Source of the DNA: Bradyrhizobium sp. CB1717
GTDB taxonomy: Bacteria; Pseudomonadota; Alphaproteobacteria; Rhizobiales; Xanthobacteraceae
Length of the DNA stretch: 64,000 nucleotides
Direction: 5' to 3'
Assembly (NCBI RefSeq): GCF_029714325.1
Contig: NZ_CP121666.1
Coordinates: 7,471,001-7,535,000, forward strand
In this document: positions 1 to 8,810 of the stretch, one piece after another
Layout: each line of letters opens with the position of its first letter
Numbering within the stretch: position 1 is the stretch's first letter
Position numbers and translations under genes: made by a program
Notes under the pieces: model-generated
What the model was told of the DNA's origin: nothing
Seen by the model: only the letters and a program-made list of their open reading frames with translations
Databases searched by the model: none

Positions 1-1482
1 ACCAGCGGCAGACTCGCCACTTACAGTAAGCATAACGCCAACGGGCCATGGCCGGCGCAATCGTAACGCCTCCATACCGAGCAACGTTGGGCAGCGCGCG
101 ATAAGATCTCGCGCGAAGCTATCCTGCTCCTTCAGCTGAGCGAATTCGGCCGCGACCACCGTGCGCGCCTCTGCAAAATTATTGTCGAGATCGATGGTAA
201 TTGCCATCGGCACAACAGAAGCGACAAGCACCTCGAGCGCTTTGAAGCCCGCTCGCGATCCGCTCGGCGCGGGAGTCCATCCCAATTGAAGCTCTAATTC
301 TCCCGTGATGCGGGCTAGGTAGGTCAGCCAAGCCGTTAGCAAGAATTCCGTGCGATTACTGGGAGACAGCTCAGCCAAAGCACCTGGAATTCGCCATGAA
401 CTCAACTGCCATTGAGGTGCAGCCAAAGCTACTGAAGAGGACAAAAAGGAAAGCTGGGATGTTTTGAACTGTTCAAGCCGCCGTCGCCAAAAACCCTCAC
501 GAGGCGCCAACATTTCATGCGCAGCCGTTATGCTGCGCGCCTCGTCATCGCTCAGAATCGGGAGGCGGTCGCCTACATGGGAATCAGAACGCCTCGCGAG
601 TACCCGCGCATCCAGAGCCTTACCATCCAAGCTGTTAAGCCAAACATCAACATCCTCTGTCCCTGTCGCCACACGCCAGTGGCTGGGGTGGATCTCAACT
701 AAAGCCCCCGCAGCAAAACCAGAGCGCCGAGCCGTCACCTCCAAGCGCCTGACGACGACAACGTCATCTCCTACGAGAGCCTTGGACAACCCCAATGGAT
801 TGGTATGATACGGGCCAAAGTCTAAAGCGCGCGTCATCGCTTCCAGATCTTGTGCGGATCGATCCCATCGCAGACAGCCCGCAGCATCTGGGCGTCGACC
901 TTTCGGAAAAAAGCTTCGGTCCGCTAGCGCTTGCGGACGAGCACTAAGCTCTCCATTTGTTAAGCCAGTTAGAAGCTCGCCGAAGCCATCGATAGCAGCC
1001 TCATAACATTTGAGATTCAGTGTCAGCGCAGTATCGCTCGTCGCAATCAACACTTGGCGTTGGACGACCAGCTCACCAGTACCAACACCGTGATCGATAC
1101 GATACCACGTGATGCCATGTTCGGTCTCACGGGCAAGAAGCGCCCAAGACGTCGCATGAGTTCCGGCATATCGCGGCAACGGACCGTCGTGGTAATTGAA
1201 AGCGCCTCTACGCGCTTTCCCAAACACATCTGCTGGCAATATGAACGGATTGGCAACGGAAAATATCCACTCGACTGGCTCGGCGTTGAGCAGCTCAGAT
1301 AGCTCTTCAATGCTCGTCACACACAAGATATCGGCGAGAGCGGCCCAATCGCGGAATACGGCGTCGGCACACAGCGCCGCCCGGATCACATGGCCCATCT
1401 CCATCACTAGCTGAGCACATCTAACAGCTAGCGTACCACCACCAACAAAGATGCAAGAGCCAACCGGTGTAGCAAGTTTCAT
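1..1482 (-). CDS. Nonribosomal peptide synthetase, N-terminal part with formyltransferase-like domain (partial)
   Basis: The frame is open without a stop for 494 codons from ATG 1482 to the left edge, so the gene is incomplete. Residues 1-200 resemble the methionyl-tRNA formyltransferase fold, with a glycine-rich start (FVGGGTLA) and the substrate-loop motif FNYHDGPLPRYAG, giving N96 and H98 of the N-H-D catalytic set. The expected Asp in the following V-D-x-G loop is Gly134 (VGTGELV), so catalysis may be impaired. After about residue 270, a stretch with EGFWRRRLEQF and later segments resembles a condensation-type domain, as in NRPSs that start with a formylation domain. Formylation of the first amino acid is the family role; the product is unknown. 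It is transcribed away from the dioxygenase gene, with a weak sigma-54 promoter candidate about 60 bp upstream. Confidence 0.75.
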   Translation of the reverse strand, partial: MKLATPVGSCIFVGGGTLAVRCAQLVMEMGHVIRAALCADAVFRDWAALADILCVTSIEELSELLNAEPVEWIFSVANPFILPADVFGKARRGAFNYHDGPLPRYAGTHATSWALLARETEHGITWYRIDHGVGTGELVVQRQVLIATSDTALTLNLKCYEAAIDGFGELLTGLTNGELSARPQALADRSFFPKGRRPDAAGCLRWDRSAQDLEAMTRALDFGPYHTNPLGLSKALVGDDVVVVRRLEVTARRSGFAAGALVEIHPSHWRVATGTEDVDVWLNSLDGKALDARVLARRSDSHVGDRLPILSDDEARSITAAHEMLAPREGFWRRRLEQFKTSQLSFLSSSVALAAPQWQLSSWRIPGALAELSPSNRTEFLLTAWLTYLARITGELELQLGWTPAPSGSRAGFKALEVLVASVVPMAITIDLDNNFAEARTVVAAEFAQLKEQDSFARDLIARCPTLLGMEALRLRRPWPVGVMLTVSGESAAG

Positions 1483-1539
1483 CTGAACTCTTAGACAGGG
1501 GTTACGATGAAGGCCCGTAACGGATCACCCCGCATCTCA

Positions 1540-1555
1540 AGCAATCGACATACCA
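1540..1555 (-). promoter_or_regulatory. Candidate sigma-54 promoter of the NRPS gene
   Basis: Read on the minus strand the site is TGGTATGTCGATTGCT. It has the invariant GG and GC dinucleotides at correct -24/-12 spacing and a perfect TTGCT, but two deviations from TGGCACG. It lies about 58 bp before the NRPS start. No TGT-N10-ACA activator site was found nearby, so this is weaker than the promoters at 2137 and 7355. Confidence 0.4.
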
Positions 1556-1565
1556 ATGAGGTACT

Positions 1566-1926
1566 GCGAGCGTTTCCTGAAGAAACAACGCGCCTCGCTC
1601 GAAATGCCGCCGTCGGACTTGGGACATCGACGTCCTGAACCAGACACAGCTCAGCACAACAATACGGACGTCATTGGCGACGATCACCGCATGGGCGGTC
1701 CGCAAAGTCGTCGGAAGCTCTGCAACAGCCGCGGTCATCACCGCGCGTACAGCAGACTCTCCTTGGCGCTCACGTTAAGTAACGGACGCGCCAATAACCT
1801 TCTGCGAGCTCATTCTGAAGAAAACAATTCGCTTCTCGCCGGTTGCCGTCGGGCTTGGGACATTAACGCCTTGAACCGAACAGAGCTCAACACAACAGCA
1901 CGCGCCGTCAACAGCGACGACCACTC
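1566..1926. repeat. Pair of imperfect ~125-bp direct repeats in the intergenic region
   Basis: Segment 1566-1690 recurs in diverged form at 1804-1926. Both start with GCGAGC and CTGAAGAAA and share GCCGTCGG-CTTGGGACAT and AGCTCA-CACAACA blocks. They lie between the divergent NRPS and dioxygenase genes. Short open frames here do not look like recognisable proteins, so I call no gene in 1483-2136. The repeats could be decayed coding DNA or duplicated regulatory DNA. Confidence 0.5.
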
Positions 1927-2136
1927 AAGATCGGGCGCCCGTCCCTTGCCCGAATTGCCTTTGCGAGCCAAAATGCTCGCCGCTGCTTTCTCCAGGTGGT
2001 CTGCTCGTCGAGTGAGAGAGGGTCCTGCGGCAGGGATTCCGCTCGATGTTACAAAGTTCGCCACGCATCGCGTTTTCGTAGATTGGCCGGGGCTCGGCAC
2101 TAAGTAGCGTTTTCGCTTAATGCCCGCTGACGTCTG

Positions 2137-2152
2137 TGGCACGGCCCTTGCT
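2137..2152 (+). promoter_or_regulatory. Sigma-54 (-24/-12) promoter
   Basis: TGGCACGGCCCTTGCT is an exact match to the consensus TGGCAC-N5-TTGCW. It sits 40 bp before the probable start of the dioxygenase gene. RpoN promoters need an activator such as NifA; I did not find a clear TGT-N10-ACA site in the 150 bp upstream. Confidence 0.75.
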
Positions 2153-2192
2153 CGTGAGGCGACGAAAGCGACGAAGAACGAGTCCACGGCGA

Positions 2193-3143
2193 ATGTCGCA
2201 ACCACAACTGACTCCTGATCTCTCACATCGGCGCATACTGTTGGCCCTTGGGTGCAGCGGCTTGGACGTGACTTGCGTGATCGAGGCACTCAGTCGAGAC
2301 TGTGTCATTTTGATTCGTAATGCCTCACCGAGCGAGGCGGACGGCCTCGTACATCAAATTGCCGGTGAACTGGGATTGCAAAAAAAGCTAGAGCTGGAGG
2401 CCGGCTTTTCCGATTTTCTTGGTCACCGACGGCGGATCAACAAATACTTCATGAGCGTTAATTCCCGAGATGATTATCAGCTTGTCACCCCGCATTCCGA
2501 AGGAGATAGAATATCTAATATGCAGTTGTCGTGCTTTTATTGTTTCGAGAATAGTAAAGACGGAGGAGAAACAATCCTATTGAACATCGACGACACAAGT
2601 GAGGCATGGGGACTTTTACGAGAAAAAACCACAAAAATATTGCCTGGATCAAAACCATTGTCTCGGGGCATGATCACTCGTGCAAAAGCACTTTATCGTC
2701 TGAGCTCGTCGGATGACTATTTGGTACCAGATGACCAAATAGTAGCCGAAGTTAAATCCGAGATCCCGGGCCTTTTGCTGGCGATTGTTATGGCAAGACC
2801 GAAAAGAAGCTTTTCCCTTCTTCTAGGGCGCGATGTGAATGTCCTTTGGGATAACATTGGTAGTGTTGACCAAAGCTGTCTTCACTTTTTCGTTCGGATG
2901 TTGCAGGAGCGCGAACTTCTCAAGCTCCCGCCGGACGGTTTTGAGTTGCACCAACTGGACCCCGTTAATGCAGGACGGAGCTGGTGTTCAGGCGCCGATT
3001 ACGAGAAACTTTTTTGTGACGAGATTATTCTCAAGCTAAAACCAGGGGACCTTGTTATTCTGAACAACCTAACTTGGGCGCATGCGGTGAACAATTGGAC
3101 ATCGCTACCCGGCACTCGAAGGATAGCCGTGGCATTGGCCTAG
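2193..3143 (+). CDS. TauD/TfdA-type Fe(II)/2-oxoglutarate-dependent dioxygenase
   Basis: About 316 residues from ATG 2193, chosen because it follows the sigma-54 promoter at the right distance; the frame is open further upstream. The Fe(II) facial triad is visible as H101-x-E103 (PHSEGDR) and distal H297 (WAHAVNNW). R309 (GTRRIAVALA) would bind 2-oxoglutarate, and GGETILLN follows the first motif as in the clavaminate synthase/TauD superfamily. Such enzymes hydroxylate or desaturate small molecules or carrier-bound amino acids. Divergence from an NRPS suggests it tailors the peptide or a building block; the substrate is unknown. Confidence 0.8.
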   Translation: MSQPQLTPDLSHRRILLALGCSGLDVTCVIEALSRDCVILIRNASPSEADGLVHQIAGELGLQKKLELEAGFSDFLGHRRRINKYFMSVNSRDDYQLVTPHSEGDRISNMQLSCFYCFENSKDGGETILLNIDDTSEAWGLLREKTTKILPGSKPLSRGMITRAKALYRLSSSDDYLVPDDQIVAEVKSEIPGLLLAIVMARPKRSFSLLLGRDVNVLWDNIGSVDQSCLHFFVRMLQERELLKLPPDGFELHQLDPVNAGRSWCSGADYEKLFCDEIILKLKPGDLVILNNLTWAHAVNNWTSLPGTRRIAVALA

Positions 3144-3336
3144 CGTAGTCCCCACTTTTCCTGAAAGTTGAGTCTTGCTTCAAGGGTGCATGAGCAGCAT
3201 CCCTGAGCGACAGCGATTAGCCTGACGAAGGAGTGACCTGCCATTGCTTTTCATCCAGCGGCAGTTAGAGTCTCGGTTTTTTTTGTAGCGAGACCGAACT
3301 TTGGACCCAGCTGGAATTAGAGTTTTGCGCCTCTGA

Positions 3337-3430
3337 TCACGTTGGCGGGCTGGTAGCGCCGACGTGTTTTTGCAGCAAAATCGGCGGCCGATTGCCGATC
3401 GCCCCGTGGGGCCGTTCCTCGTTGTACAAC
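3337..3430 (-). pseudogene. 3' fragment of an IS3-family-type transposase
   Basis: The minus strand encodes the integrase-core tail LYNEERPHGAIGNRPP ending in a stop, typical of IS3/IS481-type transposases. The rest of the gene is missing, and the fragment begins at the palindrome GTTGTACAAC that borders the serine-recombinase element. Positions 3144-3336 are probably the remaining IS tail and hold no gene. Confidence 0.7.
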
Positions 3431-3453
3431 CGTGCATCAGAACACCCATTTGT

Positions 3454-5523
3454 CTATGTTGTTGAAGAGAAGAGACTTTGCTGATTGGGATGCGATCCTG
3501 CGGGGTATCTTGGGTTCTGCCGCGCACGTTCGGTGATGGATGTGGCGGCATCCGTGGTCAAGGCCGCGCGCGCGAAGATCCATGGCCCATCTGGTAGAGG
3601 GTGGACGGCTTCGATCTGACCAGCTTCTGCGGCCAAGCGCAGCGTCTTGGATGCGACCTTGGGAAGCCTGGCGGCGTCGGAGAGATTGAGCCATGGCTCG
3701 ACGCTATCCTCGGCCCGCCGGAAGACGGGTATCCGATGATAAGATCGCGTGGTTGTGACGCGCTCGCGGGTCCAACGGTTGCCGTTGCCCGTCTTAAGGC
3801 CGTTGCGGTTGAGCAGGCCCGCAATCAGGTCGTCGCTGGCGATCAGCACCAGTTGCCGGATGGCTGCGATGATGTCGTCGGAGGTGCTGTAACGCTGCCC
3901 ACGTCGACGCTTCGATAGCCGCATCTCGCTGTGAGCGCCGCCTGCCCAATGCACGACGAGAACGATCTCGGACGCTTCGTCATCGATATCGGCAACGACC
4001 TCGTGTATCAGCGTACGGACGATGCGCTTCTTCAGCCGCGCATCGATGGTCGGCCCTGACCAGACTGACTTGAGGTTTGAGGCCAGAACGCTGAGCAGCT
4101 TTGGATCGATCGCTGTCGGTGCGGTCGCCGCGTCATGTGCGGCAATCTTGCTCTCTACCTCCGCGACGCGGGCAAGCGAGCGATTCCAGCGCGCCTCAAG
4201 CTCTGCGGCAACCAGGCGGTTTGCCGGATCAGCGGCGTCATATTGCCGGAAGGCGCGATCGGAGGCGTAACGGGCCGCTTCGCGATCACGGCCGAGCGCT
4301 TCGCGAACTTGATCCCTCTGATGTGTGGCCTGGGCTGCGGCGGCCGTAGCCGCCGCGACGGCGCCGGGGTCGACAACGCCGAGCAGTGCCTCTTCGATCG
4401 CGTCATCGACGCGCAAGCCACCGAACGCGATGCAGCGCGGTTCGCCGTTGTCCATCCAGCCGCGCGAGCAGCTGTAACGTGGGATGTGATTGTTCATACC
4501 GCTGTAGCGCAGCGTCAGCTTGCGGCCACAACGCCGGCAGCGGATGAGCCCAGCGAGCAGCGCCTCGCCATGCTTGGGCGCGCCATGATGCCGGCTCGTG
4601 GGCACGTTACTGGAGACCATTGTACGGATCGCTTCGAACCTCTCCCAGTTCACATAGCCTTCGTGGGCGTCCGGCTTGAGGGCGAGCCACTCCGCGCGCG
4701 CCTTCCGGCGGATCTTTGCGCCTGCGCCATGGACGCCGTACCCCGTCGCTACAGCTGTTCTACCATAGGCGTAGGCTCCGCCGTAGACCGGGTTCTCGAC
4801 CATCCTGCGGAGGGTCGCGTAGCTGGGCCGCCGCCAGGCTGTGTGGCCGTTCGGCTGCTTCACCGGTAGGTCGAGGCCGTGCTCATGGAACCATAGCAGC
4901 GCCTGCCGCGCGGTCCCGAGTTCCTCGATCTTGTCGAAGACGAGCGTAATGGCCTCCTGCGCACGTCGGTCCGGATCCTTCTCGTAGCGATCACCGACCT
5001 TCACAAAACCGACTCGCGTCGACACAACCAGTTCGCCGCGGCGGGCCCTCTCGTAGCGTGCCGAGAGCGAGCGTTGTCGCAAAAGGTCCAGCTCATACTC
5101 GTTGAGGCTCCCCTTCAGCCCGAGAAGCAGTCGGTCGTTGCCATGCCGCGGAGCATAGACAGCTTCCTGGTCAACCAGCACCGTGTCGACGACGCGACAC
5201 ATCTCGATCAGCTGTTGCCAATCCCGGCTATTGCGCGCGAAGCGCGAGACCTCCCGCGCACAGACTGCGCCGACCTTGTCGAGGCAGACTTCGGCCAGCA
5301 TCCGCTCAAAGCCCGCGCGTTGGACGCTGCCGGCAGCGGAAAGTCCAAGATCATCGTCGATCACCTCGATCTTGGACCACCCCAGCGCCGTCAATCGGTC
5401 GCGCATCGCGTATTGCAACGCGCTGCTCTCACGATTGTGCAGCACCTGATGGGCGGAGGACTGGCGCACATAGAGGATCGCCTTGCGCTCAAGGTGGTGA
5501 GGGCGGACCTTGTCACTGATCAT
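3454..5523 (-). CDS. Large serine site-specific recombinase
   Basis: 689 residues. The N-terminal resolvase/invertase catalytic domain (about 1-160) has the nucleophile motif YVRQS (Ser22) and the helix region around [16 protein letters not shown] recombinase domain follows (about 170-300), then a zinc ribbon with paired cysteines (CRRCGRK ... CSRGW), then a long basic coiled-coil C-terminus. This is the normal length and order for transposon or phage-type large serine recombinases. It overlaps the upstream small gene by 11 bp, forming an operon with it. It appears intact and is flanked by IS fragments cut at GTTGTACAAC. Confidence 0.9.
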   Translation of the reverse strand: MISDKVRPHHLERKAILYVRQSSAHQVLHNRESSALQYAMRDRLTALGWSKIEVIDDDLGLSAAGSVQRAGFERMLAEVCLDKVGAVCAREVSRFARNSRDWQQLIEMCRVVDTVLVDQEAVYAPRHGNDRLLLGLKGSLNEYELDLLRQRSLSARYERARRGELVVSTRVGFVKVGDRYEKDPDRRAQEAITLVFDKIEELGTARQALLWFHEHGLDLPVKQPNGHTAWRRPSYATLRRMVENPVYGGAYAYGRTAVATGYGVHGAGAKIRRKARAEWLALKPDAHEGYVNWERFEAIRTMVSSNVPTSRHHGAPKHGEALLAGLIRCRRCGRKLTLRYSGMNNHIPRYSCSRGWMDNGEPRCIAFGGLRVDDAIEEALLGVVDPGAVAAATAAAAQATHQRDQVREALGRDREAARYASDRAFRQYDAADPANRLVAAELEARWNRSLARVAEVESKIAAHDAATAPTAIDPKLLSVLASNLKSVWSGPTIDARLKKRIVRTLIHEVVADIDDEASEIVLVVHWAGGAHSEMRLSKRRRGQRYSTSDDIIAAIRQLVLIASDDLIAGLLNRNGLKTGNGNRWTRERVTTTRSYHRIPVFRRAEDSVEPWLNLSDAARLPKVASKTLRLAAEAGQIEAVHPLPDGPWIFARAALTTDAATSITERARQNPRYPAGSHPNQQSLFSSTT

Positions 5524-5749
5524 GACCGTCTTCCCTCTTCGCGCGCGTCGCGCTCAGCCGCGCATGGTCCAGCACCAGCTGCGTCATCAGGTTCACCAGC
5601 GCATCCTGCGCCTCCTTCGGCAGCTCCCGCCACTCTGGAACCCCAACGGCGCCGTGCGCGATGCCACCCGCGAACAGGTCCATCTGATGCATGCCGAACC
5701 GCCGGTTGCGCCGAACCGGCTTCGCTGATATCGCCGTCCTGCTTGCCAT
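5513..5749 (-). CDS. Small accessory protein of the serine-recombinase element
   Basis: 78 residues from ATG 5749, chosen over an earlier in-frame ATG because GGAGAGG lies just upstream. The protein has a basic N-terminus, a central [10 protein letters not shown] segment and a C-terminal [19 protein letters not shown] helix. I recall similar small genes beside large serine recombinases of this type in rhizobia, but know no function. Its end overlaps the recombinase start, implying translational coupling. Confidence 0.65.
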   Translation of the reverse strand: MASRTAISAKPVRRNRRFGMHQMDLFAGGIAHGAVGVPEWRELPKEAQDALVNLMTQLVLDHARLSATRAKREDGHDQ

Positions 5750-6101
5750 GAGCCTCTCCCCGATTCTGGTCGTGAGACACTCCGCATGCACCGGAAAGCA
5801 GTTCATTCAATGATGAAGCCGCGCTCTTGACCACTGAATCGAGAAGCGACGACAACGCGTTGAGCGCCCAGGCTGACAAAGGGCTCTGCCGTTAGGCTGC
5901 AACCCCGAGCACATGGCGCGGTCGAACATCCAGGATGGGATCTTCAGAAAACGCTGCGTCTCCGATCCATCCAGCGTGCAGCGGAAAACAACGCCGTCCG
6001 CCTTGTCGATCACAGCATGGACGAAAACCTCGCGGCCTGCCCAAGGGTGAAACCGGTACAGAACCTCACGGCATACGGTCCCGTGGGCGTTCTCAAGCCT
6101 T
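5750..6101 (-). pseudogene. Frameshifted first gene of the serine-recombinase element
   Basis: One frame carries ENAHGTVCREVLYRFHPW and the following WMFDRAMC segment; the continuation (LNALSSLLDSVVKSAASSLN) is in another frame, with the switch near 5880-5920. The beginning fuses to the flanking IS remnant at GTTGTACAAC, so the native start codon appears lost. It resembles the leading ORF of three-gene serine-recombinase cassettes. The function is unknown and the copy is probably inactive. Confidence 0.55.
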
Positions 6102-6273
6102 GTTGTACAACGAGGAGCGCCCGCACTAGGCACACGGCTATCGCACCCCGATGGCGGTCTGGCGCGCCGGCGCTACGGCAAAGGCTGTGGACATGGTGGA
6201 CAACGCCGAAGAGGCGTTGCCCACATGCCCACAACCTCAACAACAGACGCAGACAGAGGCCCTCGCGGCCTGA
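6102..6273 (+). pseudogene. 3' fragment of an integrase-type transposase
   Basis: The frame reads LYNEERPH, an in-frame TAG, then AHGYRTPMAVWRAG and VDMVDNAEEALPTCPQPQQQ to a stop. This is the typical end of an IS3/IS481-like transposase. It begins at GTTGTACAAC, the same conserved transposase motif as the fragment at 3337-3430 but in the opposite orientation. Confidence 0.7.
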
Positions 6274-6304
6274 TATCAGAAAATCGGAGCGGCGAGACTT
6301 CCAA

Positions 6305-6902
6305 CTAAGAAGGCGGCGTCAGTGGTCCTGCTCCCGGGGTCCACTTCAGGATTGATCTTCTTTTTAAGCGCTGCCGTCCCTTGAATTTCTTCCGGGTCCA
6401 GAACTTAACGGCCGCCAACCCCAGCGGCGCCCCCTCGATTGTCACCGCGAGGCTGGAATGCATCAGGATGCCGCAAACCGTGTTCGATCTGAGGCGACCT
6501 GCCTTATCCCGTCCACTGTTTATGCTCTTGGTGATGCCGATCGCTTCTGACTTCTCGCGTTGATAGCTGAACTCGGTTGTATCGTGCAGCACAAGAGCGA
6601 GACCTTCAGCGGCGGCGGCACGATCACGTGTCGATTGGAAATGACCGGCCAGAATGTCCGCTTCGACTGACCCGGTCATTGGAGAAGAAGCGGTAGGCTG
6701 CCTTGGCATTCGCCCAATCCTGGCAGACGAGCGGAATGCTTTGTCCCATGGCGCTTCCAATCTGCGTGAGCAGTTTGCGGAATCTGTCGCCGAGCCGCGC
6801 GTCCCTAAACTCGCATCCACTACTCTCTCGATCAATCCAACAATCGCCTTCCAAGGACCGCAGACAGCCTTTTGCCGATCGATCCCTTAATGTCAGCCCC
6901 AT
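6305..6902 (-). pseudogene. IS4/Tn5-type transposase N-terminal fragment, frameshifted
   Basis: The first frame starts MGLTLRDRSAKG and contains LGDRFRKLLTQIG and CQDWANAKAAYRFFSNDRV, the Tn5-type DNA-binding domain. A second frame carries ADILAGHFQSTRDR and VLHDTTEFSYQR. The frame switch is near 6650-6680. The catalytic C-terminal half is missing, cut where the fragment meets other IS DNA near 6305. Confidence 0.75.
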
Positions 6903-6941
6903 AGAGCACCCCTTCGCGACTCAGGTGCTCAGCAAGGAATC

Positions 6942-7010
6942 ACAAGTAATTCTTTCGATTCAAGATTTCGCCGATCAGCGGATCAGCCCGAGTGGTCAAA
7001 GTTATGGGTA
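6942..7010. repeat. End sequence of the IS4-type element (copy 1)
   Basis: The stretch from GAATCACAAG through CGATTCAAGATTT to GGGTAATTGAAAGC recurs in diverged form at 10557-10638. Here it lies just upstream of the IS4-type transposase start and cuts an IS110 transposase gene, so it is probably the outer end of that IS. Confidence 0.5.
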
Positions 7011-7116
7011 ATTGAAAGCCGATGAAACCCACTGTCCTGTTCCGTCCATCCTCCGCCACAGTCACCGAAATGCTGGCTTTGTGAACGTCGAGCCCCACGT
7101 AAAGAACCTACGGCAT
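7011..7116 (-). pseudogene. IS110-family transposase N-terminal fragment
   Basis: The minus strand encodes VLYVGLDVHKASISV and VAEDGRNRTVGFIGF, the first catalytic-Asp region of IS110 transposases. The presumed ATG at 7116 is followed by TAG as the third codon, and the gene is cut at 7010 by the IS4-type end. Confidence 0.7.
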
Positions 7117-7249
7117 CTGCGCTCTCCGATGTCGAGCCGCCGCGCCTTCATACGCGACGGCGGCTCGACTGTGACGGAGACCGGTGGCGCCGCTATGCTG
7201 GCGCCAAAGGACATACTGGGCTTAGGTACGTTGCCCCTGTTGTCGGGTT

Positions 7250-7265
7250 TGTCGCTCCTGAGACA
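7250..7265. promoter_or_regulatory. NifA-type upstream activator sequence
   Basis: TGT-CGCTCCTGAG-ACA fits the NifA binding consensus TGT-N10-ACA exactly. It is about 100 bp upstream of the -24 element at 7355, inside the usual range. The motif is short, so a chance match is possible; its position relative to the sigma-54 site is the main support. Confidence 0.5.
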
Positions 7266-7354
7266 GTGATGTTCGCGCGACGTGCTGTCCCGCGCTCGCA
7301 GTTAAGCCATTGAATAGAACGCAGAACGACCTTCTCTGGGACACTTCGCGGGCT

Positions 7355-7369
7355 TGGCACGACTCTTGA
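7355..7369 (+). promoter_or_regulatory. Candidate sigma-54 promoter of the radical SAM operon
   Basis: TGGCACGACTCTTGA matches TGGCACG-N4-TTG with A in place of the last consensus C. It lies 84 bp before the radical SAM start codon and downstream of a NifA-type site. The change in the -12 GC pair would weaken the promoter. Confidence 0.5.
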
Positions 7370-7452
7370 GTGTCCCTCTTTGCGCGGCGGCAAGAGCGGC
7401 CGAGCGGAGTCCATGACCTCCGGGTCACGCACGACGACCGAGGGGTTAAGTC

Positions 7453-8802
7453 ATGGATCGTCTGGAATTTCTTCGGACGAAGATAGAGAAGAAGGAGCTG
7501 CCAACATATGTTTATGGCTATCCTTCGAAGCGCGCGTACAGGGCTTTCCGGCAACCACTCCGCATCGCTGATGTTATTGAGCAGGTTAATCGCTCAAAGC
7601 AAATCAACATCTATGTCCACATTCCGTTCTGTCGTTACCGCTGCACCTATTGCACTCTCCTTACAACGCGCAATAGGCACGGAACCCAGGAGTCTTATGT
7701 TGGTCGGTTGGTAGAGCACATCGCTCGTTATGGAGAGTACTTTGGAGATCAAGAGGTTGTCAGTATCTATTTCGGCGGCGGCACTCCGACGCTGCTAACG
7801 AAGCATCAATTTAGCGAGATATTCGCCGCCCTCGATACTGCATTTCCAAAACGAAGCCGGCGATGCGAGATTACGGTCGAGGGCGCACCGGACTCTTTCG
7901 ACAACAACCTTATGGATTGCTTGCAGGCACTTGGCGTCAACAGAATGAGCATGGGCATCCAAAGTATGGAGCCCGGCGAGCTTGCGCACTGTGGTCGGCC
8001 ATATTCGATCGAGATCGCAAAAGCGGCAATCGAAGCCCTCATCAAGCGCTTTTCTCACGTCAATCTTGATCTGATTTACGGCCTGCGTGGCCAAACCCTC
8101 AACTCTTGGATCCTTTCGCTTGGCCGCATGCTCGACTATGAGCCGCAGACAATTTCTCTCTATCCCGTTGTTATTCGTCCGATGACGAACGTCATTACCT
8201 CGAAAATGTGCGATCCTGAGTTATTTTTCTCTGAAGCGGAAAAGTATGAAGTCTACGATCAGAACGTTGCTCTGATGGCGTCCAAAGGCTACCGTCAAGA
8301 ATCCTTCACACGTTTCACGAGGATGACTGGCGACCATGCCTACCGGCAGGAGATGTCGGACTTCGAGGGGACACCCCTGCTAGGATTAGGAGCTGGTGCT
8401 AGAAGCTACCTCGGCCAATATCACTATAGCACTGATTATGCCGTAGACGGGCGCGCGGCTTCGCGCATCATCAGCGCATTCTCGGATCGACCGTTCGATT
8501 CTGGGGCGATAGCATCACACGGAATTAAACTGACGTCGGAAGACGTTGCGCGTCGTTACGCGCTGCTTGGCCTCACATTGTCAGCTTTAAGCAGAAAGAA
8601 GTACGCTGCCATATCCGGACGAGCACTAGCAGATGATTTTGGTGAAGAACTCAAGGCGCTCGAGTCTTTGCAACTCGTCAATTTGGCAGATGATGATGTT
8701 TGTCAGCTTACTCAAAAGGGGTTCAAATATTCAAGCATTATAGCTCGGATGTTTTACTCCGACACGATGGTTAGCCTTGAGGAGCAATATCAGGCGGCGT
8801 GA
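7453..8802 (+). CDS. HemN-like radical SAM enzyme
   Basis: 449 residues, with AGGGG 8 bp before the ATG. The 4Fe-4S site is C60-x3-C64-x2-C67 in VHIPFCRYRCTYC, followed by the SAM-binding FGGGTPTLL. The rest follows the coproporphyrinogen III oxidase-like architecture, including a C-terminal HemN-type domain. The fourth cysteine of true HemN (CxxxCxxCxC) is absent (C-T-L), so heme synthesis is unlikely. HemN-like enzymes of this kind act in natural-product pathways, for example as methyl or methylene transferases and cyclopropane-forming enzymes working with a methyltransferase. The very next gene is a methyltransferase, 8 bp away. Confidence 0.85.
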   Translation: MDRLEFLRTKIEKKELPTYVYGYPSKRAYRAFRQPLRIADVIEQVNRSKQINIYVHIPFCRYRCTYCTLLTTRNRHGTQESYVGRLVEHIARYGEYFGDQEVVSIYFGGGTPTLLTKHQFSEIFAALDTAFPKRSRRCEITVEGAPDSFDNNLMDCLQALGVNRMSMGIQSMEPGELAHCGRPYSIEIAKAAIEALIKRFSHVNLDLIYGLRGQTLNSWILSLGRMLDYEPQTISLYPVVIRPMTNVITSKMCDPELFFSEAEKYEVYDQNVALMASKGYRQESFTRFTRMTGDHAYRQEMSDFEGTPLLGLGAGARSYLGQYHYSTDYAVDGRAASRIISAFSDRPFDSGAIASHGIKLTSEDVARRYALLGLTLSALSRKKYAAISGRALADDFGEELKALESLQLVNLADDDVCQLTQKGFKYSSIIARMFYSDTMVSLEEQYQAA

Positions 8803-8810
8803 GGTTCAGT

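Noticed and set aside
1190..1202. GGTAATTGAAAGC identical to the IS4-type end at 7003 and 10626
   Set aside because: Here it lies inside the conserved FNYHDG coding motif of the NRPS formyltransferase domain, with no break in similarity, so the match is most likely chance.
4135..5751. Long plus-strand frames within the serine recombinase
   Set aside because: They mirror the recombinase gene and have no recognisable domain.
7453..8802. Radical SAM protein as coproporphyrinogen III dehydrogenase (heme synthesis)
   Set aside because: The fourth cysteine of the HemN motif is absent and the context is a methyltransferase and biosynthetic genes.
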